Assembly: GCF_000765905.2 (NCBI RefSeq)
Contig: NZ_JRPL02000002.1
Coordinates: 62,001 to 126,000 of the forward strand
Source of the DNA: Helicobacter trogontum
Lineage (GTDB): Bacteria > Campylobacterota > Campylobacteria > Campylobacterales > Helicobacteraceae
Reading direction: 5' to 3'
Length of the DNA stretch: 64,000 nucleotides
The notes beneath the pieces are model-generated. The model saw nothing but the letters and a program-made list of their open reading frames with translations. It was not told the origin of the DNA and did not search any database. The first letter of the stretch is position 1; every line of letters begins with the position of its first letter. Below, one piece after another: positions 33,278 to 42,880 of the stretch. A program made the position numbers and the translations under genes.

Positions 33278-35002
33278 TTATTTAATCTCTTGTGTGACAT
33301 AGCCTTTTATATCATGTCTTGCTATAAATGATTTTGCTTCATCATAAGTCTCAAACCCACGTAAGGCGACGCGATAACCCTTGTCTGTTAGCACAATATC
33401 GATTGAATAATTCGTATCTTTTATGATATTAAGATTGTCATTTTTAAATGATTTAGCTCGATTTTCATCGCTAAATACATTCAGTGAGATCATAAAATTA
33501 CCTTTTTTAGCATGATTGGAATCTGTCATCTTGGAATCTTTGTCATTATGATTTTGAGAATCCACGTTTTCTATTTTAGTAGTCATTGTTGTTTCTTGTT
33601 GTTTGTTGAGTGCGTCTTCTTTTACTTGGTCTTTTAGTTCATTTCGTGCATTTCTAGCAAGATTCTCTGTAGAATCTTTAAGTCTTTGCATAGCATCATC
33701 TATATCTTTTATAGATTCGGTGTTATCAATATACTTTGGTGTAATGTTTGAAGTGGCAGGCTCTGGTGTTGTTGGTTTTTCTGGTTGTGTTTTTGTCTGT
33801 ATTTCTTTTGTCTCATCCTTTGTTTCTTCATCAAAATCTGGCAATTCTTCTTCACTGATGACAAGCGGTGTGGAATCTACTGCTTTACTCTTACTATTTG
33901 GGTTGTTTGTGAGTGTATTGTGTGAAATCTTATCTTGTGTTTTAGAATCTTGTATAGATGCTATGTTTGTGTTGTTGTGAGTTTGTTTGGTTTGTATATT
34001 GTTTGATTGATTTATAGACGCAGAATCTTTGCCTAGCGTGTCTTCTGTGCGTGTTACTTGCGTCTCTTTTTTTGGTTTTAAGATTGTATTTTGTGGTTGC
34101 TGTGTAGTCTGTTCTTCTTTTTGTGTATGCGGGTTAGCTACAGTGCTTTTTGTCTGCTTTTGTGTGACTTGTTGCGATATTGTTTGAGATGTGGAATCTT
34201 TTGGCGGAGTATTATTGACTAAATCTCCACCAAAACCAACTACTTCAATCCGCACGTTTGCAATACCTTTGCTAACCATTGCAATATCATGTGCTGCAAC
34301 ATTTGATAAATCAATAATGCGTCCCTCAACAAATGGTCCCCTATCATTGATTCTCACTACAGTACTTTTACCATTGTCTTTATTATATACTTTAACGATT
34401 GTATTCATAGGGAAAGTCTTGTGAGCTGCTGTATGTGCATGCATATTGTAAGTTTCACCATTAGAAGTAGCTTTAGCATGAAAATCTGGTCCATACCAAC
34501 TTGCAATACCATCAAATGTATCACCGACTTTTACAGGATGTGGGCGATAGGTTTTACCACGCACGGTATAAGGACGCATAGTGGCTCTTTGTATAGCCTC
34601 ACTTTCTCGCATTCCACCTAATAGTGATTGTGTAGGAGTAAAACTCCCATCGCCTTTTACAGGAGACTCATAGGTTACATTAGCTTGACTTTTTTGCGTA
34701 TATTGTGTGGTTTTGGGATTTTTTTTATTTGCAATATATTGTTGTGTTGATCTATTATTTTGTGGTGTCTGTCTAATATTATCTCGATCATTTGCAACAA
34801 GGGCACTGCCAAAGCTTGATTGTGTGGGCTGTGTGTAGTCTTGTCTGTATTTGATGGTATTGCTATTGTAGGCATCTGTAGATTCATAACTGCGTAACGC
34901 ACCGCTTCCACCATTATATTTGCTTTCTGGTGCACATGCATTAAATAAAAGAGTGCCGCCTAGTATTATTGTTGTACAAATATGTTTATATGAAAAAAAC
35001 AA
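33278..35002 (-). CDS. rlpA: RlpA-like septal lytic transglycosylase lipoprotein with SPOR domain
   Basis: About 574 residues. A lipoprotein signal ends LLFNACAPES. The double-psi beta-barrel RlpA domain (about residues 165-255) has GIASWYGPDFHAKATSNG, with the catalytic-site residues of RlpA, and VVRINDRGPFVEGRIIDLS. A very long Thr/Gln/Ser-rich linker follows, and the last 75 residues are a SPOR domain that binds denuded septal glycan. The start is the TTG at 35002 rather than the TTG at 35032: it stands right after the upstream stop with AGGAGC as its ribosome site, which overlaps the terminal codons of the transglycosylase gene. Confidence 0.88.
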   Translation of the reverse strand: MFFSYKHICTTIILGGTLLFNACAPESKYNGGSGALRSYESTDAYNSNTIKYRQDYTQPTQSSFGSALVANDRDNIRQTPQNNRSTQQYIANKKNPKTTQYTQKSQANVTYESPVKGDGSFTPTQSLLGGMRESEAIQRATMRPYTVRGKTYRPHPVKVGDTFDGIASWYGPDFHAKATSNGETYNMHAHTAAHKTFPMNTIVKVYNKDNGKSTVVRINDRGPFVEGRIIDLSNVAAHDIAMVSKGIANVRIEVVGFGGDLVNNTPPKDSTSQTISQQVTQKQTKSTVANPHTQKEEQTTQQPQNTILKPKKETQVTRTEDTLGKDSASINQSNNIQTKQTHNNTNIASIQDSKTQDKISHNTLTNNPNSKSKAVDSTPLVISEEELPDFDEETKDETKEIQTKTQPEKPTTPEPATSNITPKYIDNTESIKDIDDAMQRLKDSTENLARNARNELKDQVKEDALNKQQETTMTTKIENVDSQNHNDKDSKMTDSNHAKKGNFMISLNVFSDENRAKSFKNDNLNIIKDTNYSIDIVLTDKGYRVALRGFETYDEAKSFIARHDIKGYVTQEIK

Positions 35003-35003
35003 T

Positions 35004-36224
35004 TTAGCTCCTAGTGATTTTTTTGGTTGCAATCTGTCTTGTATTTGCAGCTGTTGTGCTCCCTCTTTTTATGTTTTGTTGCATAGGAAGTTTTAATGCT
35101 TGATTGACCATAAGCGTATTTGATTTTAGTCCATTTAATCGTTTGATTTTATCGATACTTGTGTTATGCTTTCTTGCAATACTCGAGAGGTTATCACCCT
35201 TTTGTACCCTATATACCATAAAATGTGGACGCGTGTCAAGTGCATTTTTAAAATGCTGCTTAAAATAACTTAATTTATCATAGGGAAGATATACTTGATA
35301 TTCCTTTTGTGCAAAAGGTACAAAATCATATTTAAAATGGCGATTATAATGACGTAGATCATCAAGCTTCATATTTGCCCCTTTTGCAATATTGGCAAGT
35401 GAGTTCCCAGCCTTCACATTAACTATTACAAGAGAATCTCCTGCGCCACGATTAAGCATATACTCTTTATCAGCTTGTTTTAGTTCATGTGCATTTGAGA
35501 ATGCAAGGGACATTGACATAATTTTGCGCAAATAATTCCTTGTTTCAAGTGGCAAGTATCGTCCTTCTTCATCAAGCAATATTTCTATGCTGTCGCTTTC
35601 TGCTTCTTTTATTGCACGATTTAAGCGCCCTAAACCACAATTGTATGCCATTGCAGCAAGATACCATTTCCCTGTTGCTTTGTAGAGGGATTGTAAGTAT
35701 TTTATGGCAGCTTGTGTACTTTTTATAGGATCTTGCCTTTCGTCTATGTAATCATCTATGACTAGTCCTAGCTCCTTTGCTGTGGCAGGCATAAGCTGCC
35801 ATATACCAGCAGCTTTTTTAGAGCTTAGAGCCTGCGATTGAAATTCAGATTCTGCCATAGCAAGAAATAAGAATTCTTGTGGTACATCTGCATCAGCCAA
35901 CATTTTGCGTAAAATAGGGATAAATGCATATCCTTTATCAAACTGGCGTGTGAGATATTTCCATTTTGTTGTATCTACATCAATTAATCGCCCTTCAGAT
36001 TCTAAGGTTGCGATGTACTCAATGGGTATGTTGAATGCATTAAGTGTTGTTGTATCAAAGCGATTAAAATACTTGTTTGTATTTGGCGTATGCATACTAT
36101 ACTCTAAAAAATCAATGCTATCAGGTTCTGTAGAATCTAAATCTATAGAATCTGCAAACATTTGTGTTCCACAAATCTGTATTGTTAAAACGGAAATACC
36201 ACAAGCAAGAATAAATTTTTTCAT
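35004..36224 (-). CDS. mltD: MltD-like membrane-bound lytic transglycosylase with two LysM domains
   Basis: A 406-residue periplasmic enzyme that cuts peptidoglycan glycan strands to 1,6-anhydro products. Signal peptide about 1-24. The SLT fold has AMAESEFQSQALSSKKAAG with catalytic Glu, GIWQLMPATAKELGL and AMAYNCGLGRLNRAI. Two LysM repeats follow (about 268-312 NVKAGNSLANIAK and about 338-385 YRVQKGDNLSSIARK), binding glycan. The gene ends where the rlpA ribosome site lies, so the two peptidoglycan enzymes are coupled and probably act together at the septum. Confidence 0.9.
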   Translation of the reverse strand: MKKFILACGISVLTIQICGTQMFADSIDLDSTEPDSIDFLEYSMHTPNTNKYFNRFDTTTLNAFNIPIEYIATLESEGRLIDVDTTKWKYLTRQFDKGYAFIPILRKMLADADVPQEFLFLAMAESEFQSQALSSKKAAGIWQLMPATAKELGLVIDDYIDERQDPIKSTQAAIKYLQSLYKATGKWYLAAMAYNCGLGRLNRAIKEAESDSIEILLDEEGRYLPLETRNYLRKIMSMSLAFSNAHELKQADKEYMLNRGAGDSLVIVNVKAGNSLANIAKGANMKLDDLRHYNRHFKYDFVPFAQKEYQVYLPYDKLSYFKQHFKNALDTRPHFMVYRVQKGDNLSSIARKHNTSIDKIKRLNGLKSNTLMVNQALKLPMQQNIKRGSTTAANTRQIATKKITRS

Positions 36225-36251
36225 TATACATTCCTTCTAGATTCTATTTTT

Positions 36252-36809
36252 TCACACAAAAAAGGTGGCTATAAAACACACAAATGGTAATGTTAAGCAA
36301 AAAACCACAAAAAGCAAAGGCAAAATCTTTTGCATAGAGCGAAAAAAAGTGAGAATGAACACAAAAAGAGAATAGATTAACCCGCTTGTATGGGCAAAGA
36401 GAAAATATTTGCGTATAAAATCTTGAACAGATCCGCCTAATTCTTGAGCAACGTCTGTTGTGATAAAACCCTCAAGATTAAGAAAAGCCTCTATGTCTGC
36501 AAGCAAAACATCAAGTTCTACACCTTCTACCTTAATGATAGATAGAAAAAAGAGCAAAGAATAGGTAAAACATGCTATAAGCCACACATAACCTATGAGC
36601 ATTGCTGTTTTAGCAAATTGTCCTTTTTTTGTGAGAAGCATAATTCCAGCTACAATCCCAAGAGAAGAAAGCCAACTAGGGATATTTGGGATATTATAAG
36701 CTTTCCAAAAAATAAGAGCAAAAAAAACAAGCACAAAGCCTATAAATAAGCAAACTCGTTGGAATCCAAAAAATTGTTGTTCTTTATAGTTTAATGTGAA
36801 ATCAAACAT
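36252..36809 (-). CDS. Polytopic membrane protein of unknown function
   Basis: A 185-residue protein with five hydrophobic spans at about residues 18-38, 44-60, 68-92, 130-155 and 160-183. The frame is open from 36866, but the ATG at 36809 with an AAGGGGC site is preferred. No motif recognised. It immediately precedes the mltD-like gene on the - strand (27-base gap), so an envelope-related role is possible, but that is only context. Confidence 0.6.
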   Translation of the reverse strand: MFDFTLNYKEQQFFGFQRVCLFIGFVLVFFALIFWKAYNIPNIPSWLSSLGIVAGIMLLTKKGQFAKTAMLIGYVWLIACFTYSLLFFLSIIKVEGVELDVLLADIEAFLNLEGFITTDVAQELGGSVQDFIRKYFLFAHTSGLIYSLFVFILTFFRSMQKILPLLFVVFCLTLPFVCFIATFFV

Positions 36810-37086
36810 GATGCCCCTTATATTCCTTTTGCGAAAATGTAAAGCATGCAAAAATAATTCCCTCAATACCCCATTTTCAAAAAAATAAATCGAAATTCTA
36901 CAATATATAGGCTAATAATTACCAATATTTGTTTTGAAAATGCTATCATTATAAGGATTTTTAACACATAATCGTTTAAATTAAACAAAAATCGATAGTT
37001 TTGAATTCATGCTTTTAATACCTTAAAATAACTTTAGAAAATTAAATATTTGGCATGATTGGTTGACAAAGAAGGAAGAGAGCTAA

Positions 37087-37572
37087 ATGGATAAAGCAGA
37101 TACGGATACAGGGAAACACTACAGGTTAAATGTTGCTGCTATTATTGTGTCACCGCGATATCCACGCGTTTGTGAATTTTTTATCGCTGAAAGAAGTGAT
37201 TTAAAAAATGTATGGCAGTTCCCACAAGGTGGTATAGATTCTGGTGAAAGCCCAAAAGATGCATTGTTTAGAGAGTTAAAAGAAGAGATTGGTACAAATG
37301 ATGTTGAAGTACTTGCTGAATATCCCACATGGCTTACTTATGACTTTCCACCAATGGTTATAGAAAAAATGCGACCTTATGCAGGACAGAGGCAAAAATA
37401 TTTCCTTGTGAAATTAAAGCCTTTTGCAGGAATTAATCTGCAAACAGAAGAACCAGAGTTTTCACAATATGCGTTTATGGATTTAACATCATTGTTACAA
37501 AAGGTTACGAAATTCAAAAAGCATATTTATACGCAAGTGCTAGACTACTTTAAAAAGGAAGGTTATATTTAA
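37087..37572 (+). CDS. rppH: RNA pyrophosphohydrolase (Nudix, RppH/NudH type)
   Basis: A 161-residue Nudix enzyme that removes pyrophosphate from 5' triphosphate RNA or hydrolyses dinucleoside polyphosphates (invasion-associated NudA in Helicobacter). The Nudix box is GGIDSGESPKDALFRELKEE, with FPQGG before it. The 5' end is preceded by a GGAAGAGAG site. It opens the Nudix-lysC-hobA-holB-folP cluster known from H. pylori; its stop overlaps the lysC start by one base. Confidence 0.92.
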   Translation: MDKADTDTGKHYRLNVAAIIVSPRYPRVCEFFIAERSDLKNVWQFPQGGIDSGESPKDALFRELKEEIGTNDVEVLAEYPTWLTYDFPPMVIEKMRPYAGQRQKYFLVKLKPFAGINLQTEEPEFSQYAFMDLTSLLQKVTKFKKHIYTQVLDYFKKEGYI

Positions 37573-38774
37573 TGTTAATAGTTCAAAAATATGGCGGCAC
37601 GAGTATGGGCAGCACAGAACGGATACAAAATGTAGCAAAACGTGTGAGTAAAAATGCAGAGGGGAATAAGCTTGTTGTAGTTGTATCTGCTATGAGTGGT
37701 GTTACTGATGAGATTCTAGGATATGGTAAGGCCTTTAGTCCAGTGCCAAATGAGCGAGATCTGGACATGGCATTAAGCAGTGGTGAGCAAATTAGTGCAG
37801 CGTTGCTAAGTATCGCATTGAATGCAATGGGTTATAAATCAATTGCATTCAATGGTAGGCAAGCAGGCATAATAACAGATTCTAACCACACAAAAGCACG
37901 CATTAAGGATATTAACACTGCTAATATTAAACAACATTTGCAAGATGGATATATCGTTGTTGTAACAGGTTTTCAAGGCTTAAGCGAGAAAGGTGAGATT
38001 ACGACACTAGGACGTGGCGGCAGTGATTTATCTGCTGTGGCACTTGCTGGTGCTTTGCATGCTGATTTGTGTGAGATTTATAGTGATGTCGATGGAATTT
38101 ATACAACAGATCCACGCATAGAAGAAAAAGCAAAAAAGATTGAGAGAATAAGCTATGATGAAATGCTAGAGCTTGCAAGCATGGGTGCAAAAGTTTTACT
38201 TAATCGTTCAGTTGAACTTGCAAAAAAGTGGAATGTCCCACTCTATGCAAAAAGTAGTTTTAGCGATGATCAAGGGACACTTATTACAACGGAGGAAAAT
38301 ATTATGGAAAAACCTATTGTTAGCGGTATAGCATTAGACAAGAATCAAGCGCGTGTGAGCCTAATAGGTATTAAAAATAAGCCTGGTATTGCAGCGGAGC
38401 TTTTTGGTAAATTAGCAAATGCAAATGTAAATGTGGATATGATTGTGCAAACTATAGGAAGAGATAGTAAGACAAATCTTGACTTTACAGTGCCAAAAAA
38501 TGAGCTTGATAAGGCGAAATTGACACTCGAGGCATTTAAGGCGAATGCAGACTTGATTGATTATGATCACGAAGTAGCTATTGTATCAATCGTAGGTGTT
38601 GGCATGAAAAGCCATAGCGGTGTGGCTGCAAAAGCATTTGAAGCGATGGCAAATGATAATATTAATATTCGCATGATTAGCACAAGTGAGATTAAGATTT
38701 CTATGCTCATTGACTTAAAATATGCAGAACTAAGTGTAAGAACTCTTCATGCTGCATATGAGCTTGATAAGTAA
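37572..38774 (+). CDS. lysC: Aspartate kinase
   Basis: A 400-residue enzyme making aspartyl phosphate for lysine, threonine and methionine. Hallmarks are KYGGTSMGS at the start, SAMSGVTDE, FQGLSEKGEITTLGRGGSD and CEIYSDVDGIYTTDPR. Two C-terminal ACT domains (about 265-330 and 345-400, ISMLIDLKYAELSVRTLH) mediate feedback. It overlaps the Nudix gene by one base and precedes hobA by 35 bases. Confidence 0.95.
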   Translation: MLIVQKYGGTSMGSTERIQNVAKRVSKNAEGNKLVVVVSAMSGVTDEILGYGKAFSPVPNERDLDMALSSGEQISAALLSIALNAMGYKSIAFNGRQAGIITDSNHTKARIKDINTANIKQHLQDGYIVVVTGFQGLSEKGEITTLGRGGSDLSAVALAGALHADLCEIYSDVDGIYTTDPRIEEKAKKIERISYDEMLELASMGAKVLLNRSVELAKKWNVPLYAKSSFSDDQGTLITTEENIMEKPIVSGIALDKNQARVSLIGIKNKPGIAAELFGKLANANVNVDMIVQTIGRDSKTNLDFTVPKNELDKAKLTLEAFKANADLIDYDHEVAIVSIVGVGMKSHSGVAAKAFEAMANDNINIRMISTSEIKISMLIDLKYAELSVRTLHAAYELDK

Positions 38775-38809
38775 TAGCTTTTTGATATTCCTATTCCAAA
38801 GGATGGTGT

Positions 38810-39370
38810 TTGGCAACAAATATTAATGAATGGATGATGCATGCACTAAGGAAGGATGCTGATAAGCTTAATCGTATGCCATTACAATGGCTTGAAATTA
38901 TGCGTATCAATTGGACTCCACTTGTGGCACGAGCTATTACCTTTTTGCTTAATGGCGGTACATTTTTGCTATGCACAGACAAAAAAACTGCTTGGTTGCA
39001 ACACTATATTTTGAGTAGATTAAATGCTGCTGATACTAATCGTCCTTTTGTTCCTATCTATGCACTTGATGCTTCACTTATCAAGCTGATTGAAGCAAAG
39101 CAGGGTGAGAGCGTAAAAGATCTGCTTGATATGTCCTATCCAAGCTATGCCTTGTGGTATATAGGACAAAGTGATAATGTAGTGGCACAATTTAGCCTAG
39201 AGGTTAGCGAATCTTTTCTATGGATGCTTGATGAGTCTTTGGAGCATTCTTTCACTCTACATTCTGATGACTATAATCTTGATTTTAAGCTATTGCAAGC
39301 ATATAGAATCTTTGAACAAGCACTTTTTGCAGGAATATTTGGCGAATTTAGTCTTGAGAATATGCAATAA
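38810..39370 (+). CDS. hobA: HobA, DnaA-associating replication initiation factor
   Basis: A 186-residue epsilonproteobacterial protein that binds DnaA domain I-II and helps oriC assembly. The start is TTG at 38810 with AAAGGA before it; no upstream ATG is in frame. Recognisable parts are WMMHALRKDADKLNRMPLQWLE, MRINWTPLVARAITFLLNGGTFLLCTD and RIFEQALFAGIFGEF. The order lysC-hobA-holB is that of H. pylori HP1229-HP1231, which makes the call secure. Confidence 0.9.
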   Translation: MATNINEWMMHALRKDADKLNRMPLQWLEIMRINWTPLVARAITFLLNGGTFLLCTDKKTAWLQHYILSRLNAADTNRPFVPIYALDASLIKLIEAKQGESVKDLLDMSYPSYALWYIGQSDNVVAQFSLEVSESFLWMLDESLEHSFTLHSDDYNLDFKLLQAYRIFEQALFAGIFGEFSLENMQ

Positions 39371-39384
39371 ACTTGGAGATTCTT

Positions 39385-40122
39385 ATGATACAAGAATTAG
39401 CGTCTACAAGCCATATAGAATCTGATAGTATGGATTTAAAACAGATGCAAGATCTACATATAGATTCTAAAGCAGACTTTCATGCACCATCAAAGATTAA
39501 TCCACAATTCATCACTGCATTCAAAAAATCATGTATCATCATCAGCAATGATTTTGAAAGTGAAAAGAATTATTTAAGTAATACCTATGCAAAAGAGGAC
39601 ATAAGAATCTATGACTTAGAGGAATTGAAAATAGATGATGCACATGAGATCATAGAAGAAGCACATATTGCCACAACAAAGGATAAAATTATTGCAATTT
39701 TTGCTTTTAGCTATAATCACTATGCGCAAAATGCACTTTTAAAGATTCTAGAAGAGCCACCAACACATATTATTTTTATGCTTTATATTACAGCTAGAAA
39801 CAAGCTTATACCAACTATATTTTCACGCCTTGTGGTTTTTAATAAAAGCAAAAAAATACATGCAAAACCACTTGAATTAGATCTTACAAGACTTACTATC
39901 CCAATGGTGTATGAGTATGTAAATAAACTTGAAAAAGAGCATATAAGTTATGAGCAGGGTAGAAAGATTCTCTCTCAAATACTTGATTCTATGATAGCAA
40001 ATAATATCCTACTTGATGAAAAAGGGTTAGAGCGATTTAATATGGCTTTACACGCATTATATAGTAAGCAAAGTGTGCATATTGCACTTTTACCAATACT
40101 TTTATCTTTAGTGAAGGGATAG
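39385..40122 (+). CDS. holB: DNA polymerase III delta-prime-like subunit
   Basis: A 245-residue clamp-loader component. The ATG at 39385 (TTGGAG upstream) is preferred over the TTG at 39373. After a Ser/Asp-rich stretch of about 40 residues (HIESDSMDLKQMQ) comes the AAA+ fold: SCIIISNDFESEKNYL, YNHYAQNALLKILEEPPTHIIF, RNKLIPTIFSRLVVF (the SRC-like Ser-Arg motif as SR). There is no Walker A, normal for delta prime. It lies between hobA and folP, as in H. pylori. Confidence 0.88.
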   Translation: MIQELASTSHIESDSMDLKQMQDLHIDSKADFHAPSKINPQFITAFKKSCIIISNDFESEKNYLSNTYAKEDIRIYDLEELKIDDAHEIIEEAHIATTKDKIIAIFAFSYNHYAQNALLKILEEPPTHIIFMLYITARNKLIPTIFSRLVVFNKSKKIHAKPLELDLTRLTIPMVYEYVNKLEKEHISYEQGRKILSQILDSMIANNILLDEKGLERFNMALHALYSKQSVHIALLPILLSLVKG

Positions 40123-40124
40123 TA

Positions 40125-41393
40125 ATGAGAATTGAGCGAGTATCTAATGTCAATGAAGCTATGAGAAGTGTTGAGCCAGATAATATCGGCTATAAGATTA
40201 TGAAAGAGAAAACACAGATTTTAGCTTTTAAAATAGAAGCATTGCAATTGCAAGCTATGCAGATTCTAAAGCAGGATGCCCTAAGCAATGGTGCAGAGCT
40301 TGTGACACCAAAAGATGCAGTTTTATGCAAAAAAACACATTATGATTGTCTTTTATTTGGCACACAAAAAGCTTTAAAACTTCTCATTTCAAAAATGCAA
40401 ATGCAGCCTTTTGGTTTGAAAGCAATCGCACAAGATTTAAAGGTTTTTTTGCAAACACAAAAGGACTATGGCAAAAAAATTATGGGAATCATTAATGTAG
40501 ATTCTAATAGTTTTTATAAAGAGTTTAATGCTAATGAAGCAATAAAGCAAATATATCATTATATAGAGCTTGGAGTAGATATTATAGACATAGGTGCAGC
40601 AAGCTCTAGACCAGGTGCAAATTATATTGAATCCAAGATTGAGTTAGAGCGTCTAGCCCCTATTTTTGATGAGATAAAAAAACTTGATACTACTACGCAA
40701 TTTAGCATTGATACTTATAATGAAGAGACTGCAAAAATAGCAGTTGAATGTGGATTTAGCATTATTAATGATGTAAGCGGAAGACCAGAAACCATGGTGC
40801 AAATATTGCAAAAGAATTCCCATGTAAGCTACATATTAACGCATATACAAGGCACCCCATTAACTATGCAAGAGTGTTGTAAATATGAGAATCTCATTCT
40901 TGATATAGATACTTTTTTTACACAAAAGATTGCTTATTTAAAAGAGCATGATTGCAATAATATTATTCTTGATGTTGGTATTGGCTTTGCAAAAGATGTA
41001 CAACAAAATATTGCTTTACTCAATCAACTTAAACATTTTAAACATTTTAAACTGCCACTTTTAATTGGGGCTAGTCACAAGAGTTTTTTAGCAAAGATTT
41101 TAGAATCATCTAGCACAACAATTTCAAGAAATATCAGGCATGACGCAACTACAGATTATAGTGATCATAATCTAAATCCTGCAACGCACTCAAGTTTAGT
41201 GCAAAATCTAGATTCCATAAACCCTGTCTCAAAAAGTTCAACATCTAAAGATATTTTGTCCGCCACGCTGATAGCACATTGTATAGCATGGCAAAATGGT
41301 GCAAATATAGTGCGGGTGCATGATGTGAAAGAACATATTGAAATGCTAAAGATCATGGAAGCTTTGAGAGTAAATGATATAGATGTGTTGTAG
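40125..41393 (+). CDS. folP: Dihydropteroate synthase
   Basis: A 422-residue TIM-barrel enzyme condensing 4-aminobenzoate with the pterin pyrophosphate. Core motifs: KIMGIINVDSNSFYKEF, DIIDIGAASSRPGA, FSIDTYNEETAKIAVECG, SIINDVSGR and LLIGASHKSFLAKIL. An N-terminal extension of about 115 residues is usual in epsilonproteobacteria. A Ser/Thr/Asn-rich low-complexity insert of about 45 residues (about 325-370) separates the last motif ATLIAHCIAWQNGANIVRVHDV. It starts two bases after holB and its substrate maker pabB lies elsewhere (17098). Confidence 0.93.
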   Translation: MRIERVSNVNEAMRSVEPDNIGYKIMKEKTQILAFKIEALQLQAMQILKQDALSNGAELVTPKDAVLCKKTHYDCLLFGTQKALKLLISKMQMQPFGLKAIAQDLKVFLQTQKDYGKKIMGIINVDSNSFYKEFNANEAIKQIYHYIELGVDIIDIGAASSRPGANYIESKIELERLAPIFDEIKKLDTTTQFSIDTYNEETAKIAVECGFSIINDVSGRPETMVQILQKNSHVSYILTHIQGTPLTMQECCKYENLILDIDTFFTQKIAYLKEHDCNNIILDVGIGFAKDVQQNIALLNQLKHFKHFKLPLLIGASHKSFLAKILESSSTTISRNIRHDATTDYSDHNLNPATHSSLVQNLDSINPVSKSSTSKDILSATLIAHCIAWQNGANIVRVHDVKEHIEMLKIMEALRVNDIDVL

Positions 41394-41624
41394 GTGATAA
41401 ATATATATTTTTAAGAAAGTGTATTTGAAAGGCTTGTAGTCTATCTCAATATGTTTGTTATAACACAGATTTAGCACCCAAAAAGTTTTATATGTAATAG
41501 ATCATTTTCAAGTCTTAGTGTATAGCTAATTTTACAACAAATAAATTTATTATACATAAAGCAGAGTGCTTTAAAACATGATAAAATACATACTAAATTT
41601 TTAAACTTATGGCTTGGAGAGGAC

Positions 41625-42860
41625 ATGTACCTAATAGATATTGATAGCATCAAAACTGCTAAAAGTCGTTTGCAAAATATTGTCATGCAGCATCCACTCG
41701 CTTATGCACCACGTTTAAGCAATATTGCAAAGACAAATGTGTATTTAAAAAAAGAGAATTTGCAACCTACTGGTGCATTTAAGATACGAGGTGCATTCAA
41801 CAAAATTGCAGCCTTAAAAGAGCTTGATGAAAAGAATAATACGCAGATTTTAAATAAAGGTGTGATTTGTGCAAGTGCAGGTAATCACGCACAAGGCGTA
41901 GCCTTTAGTGCACAACATTTTAATACAAGAGCAGTTATTGTGATGCCTGAATCTACACCACTTTTAAAGGTTATGGGCACAAAAACTATGGGGGCTGAAG
42001 TCGTCTTAGCAGGAAATAATTACGATGAAGCATATGCACATGCACAAGTGCTTGCACAAGAAGAGAATCTTACCTTTATCCACCCTTTTGCTGATATTGA
42101 TGTGATGGCAGGGCAAGGCAGCATAGCCCTTGAGATGATAGCAGAAGAAGAGCTTGATGTCGTGATAGTGCCAATAGGTGGTGGCGGGCTAATTAGCGGT
42201 ATAGCAAGTGCCTATAAAGCCCTATCGCCACAAACGCGTATTATTGGTGTGAATGCAAAAGGTGCGAATGCAATGAAACAAAGTTTCTATGCACGGACAA
42301 TGCAAAATTCAAGTAGCGTAAAAACTATTGCTGATGGAATTGCAGTGCGGGATGTAAATGAAATGACTTTTAACTGCATTATGTCCTGTGTCGATGGCAT
42401 TGTAGAGGTAGATGATGAAGAGATAGCAAGTGCGATTTTATTCCTTTTAGAATCTCAAAAGCTAGTGGTAGAAGGGGCTGGGGCTGCAAGCGTTGCTGCC
42501 CTAATGCATCATAAAGTAAAGATTAGCCCAAATGAGAAAGTAGGTGTGATTCTAAGTGGTGGCAATATCGATGTAACCATGCTAAATATCATTATAGAAA
42601 AGGCTTTATTAAAGAGTGATAGAAAGATGAAATTTCAAGTTATCCTTGTAGATAAGCCCGGAAGTCTGCAGAATCTAACCGAGCTTTTAACAAAAGAGGG
42701 GGCAAATATCGTATTTATTAACTATTCACGCATTAGCACAAAGCTTGAATATGGTGATGCTATTGTAGAATTAGCCCTTGAAATTAAAGGAAAAGAACAT
42801 AAAGATTCTGTATATAAGATTTTACTAGAGCATGGGTATCAATTCAGCGAAATGCCCTAA
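41625..42860 (+). CDS. ilvA: Threonine dehydratase
   Basis: A 411-residue PLP enzyme turning threonine into 2-oxobutyrate for isoleucine. PLP Lys is in LQPTGAFKIRGAFNKI; CASAGNHAQGVAFSAQ and IVPIGGGGLISGIASA bind the cofactor phosphate. One C-terminal ACT domain (KFQVILVDKPGSLQNLTELL). The upstream 230 bases carry a GATAAAAT -10-like site about 40 bases before the start. Downstream by 20 bases begins a surface-glycan cluster, so transcription may continue into it. Confidence 0.94.
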   Translation: MYLIDIDSIKTAKSRLQNIVMQHPLAYAPRLSNIAKTNVYLKKENLQPTGAFKIRGAFNKIAALKELDEKNNTQILNKGVICASAGNHAQGVAFSAQHFNTRAVIVMPESTPLLKVMGTKTMGAEVVLAGNNYDEAYAHAQVLAQEENLTFIHPFADIDVMAGQGSIALEMIAEEELDVVIVPIGGGGLISGIASAYKALSPQTRIIGVNAKGANAMKQSFYARTMQNSSSVKTIADGIAVRDVNEMTFNCIMSCVDGIVEVDDEEIASAILFLLESQKLVVEGAGAASVAALMHHKVKISPNEKVGVILSGGNIDVTMLNIIIEKALLKSDRKMKFQVILVDKPGSLQNLTELLTKEGANIVFINYSRISTKLEYGDAIVELALEIKGKEHKDSVYKILLEHGYQFSEMP

Positions 42861-42880
42861 ATATAACACAAAGGATTCTC

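Noticed and set aside
33603-33980. 125-codon + strand frame inside rlpA
   Set aside because: Mirror of the Ser/Thr/Gln-rich linker; low-complexity DNA keeps opposite frames open by chance.
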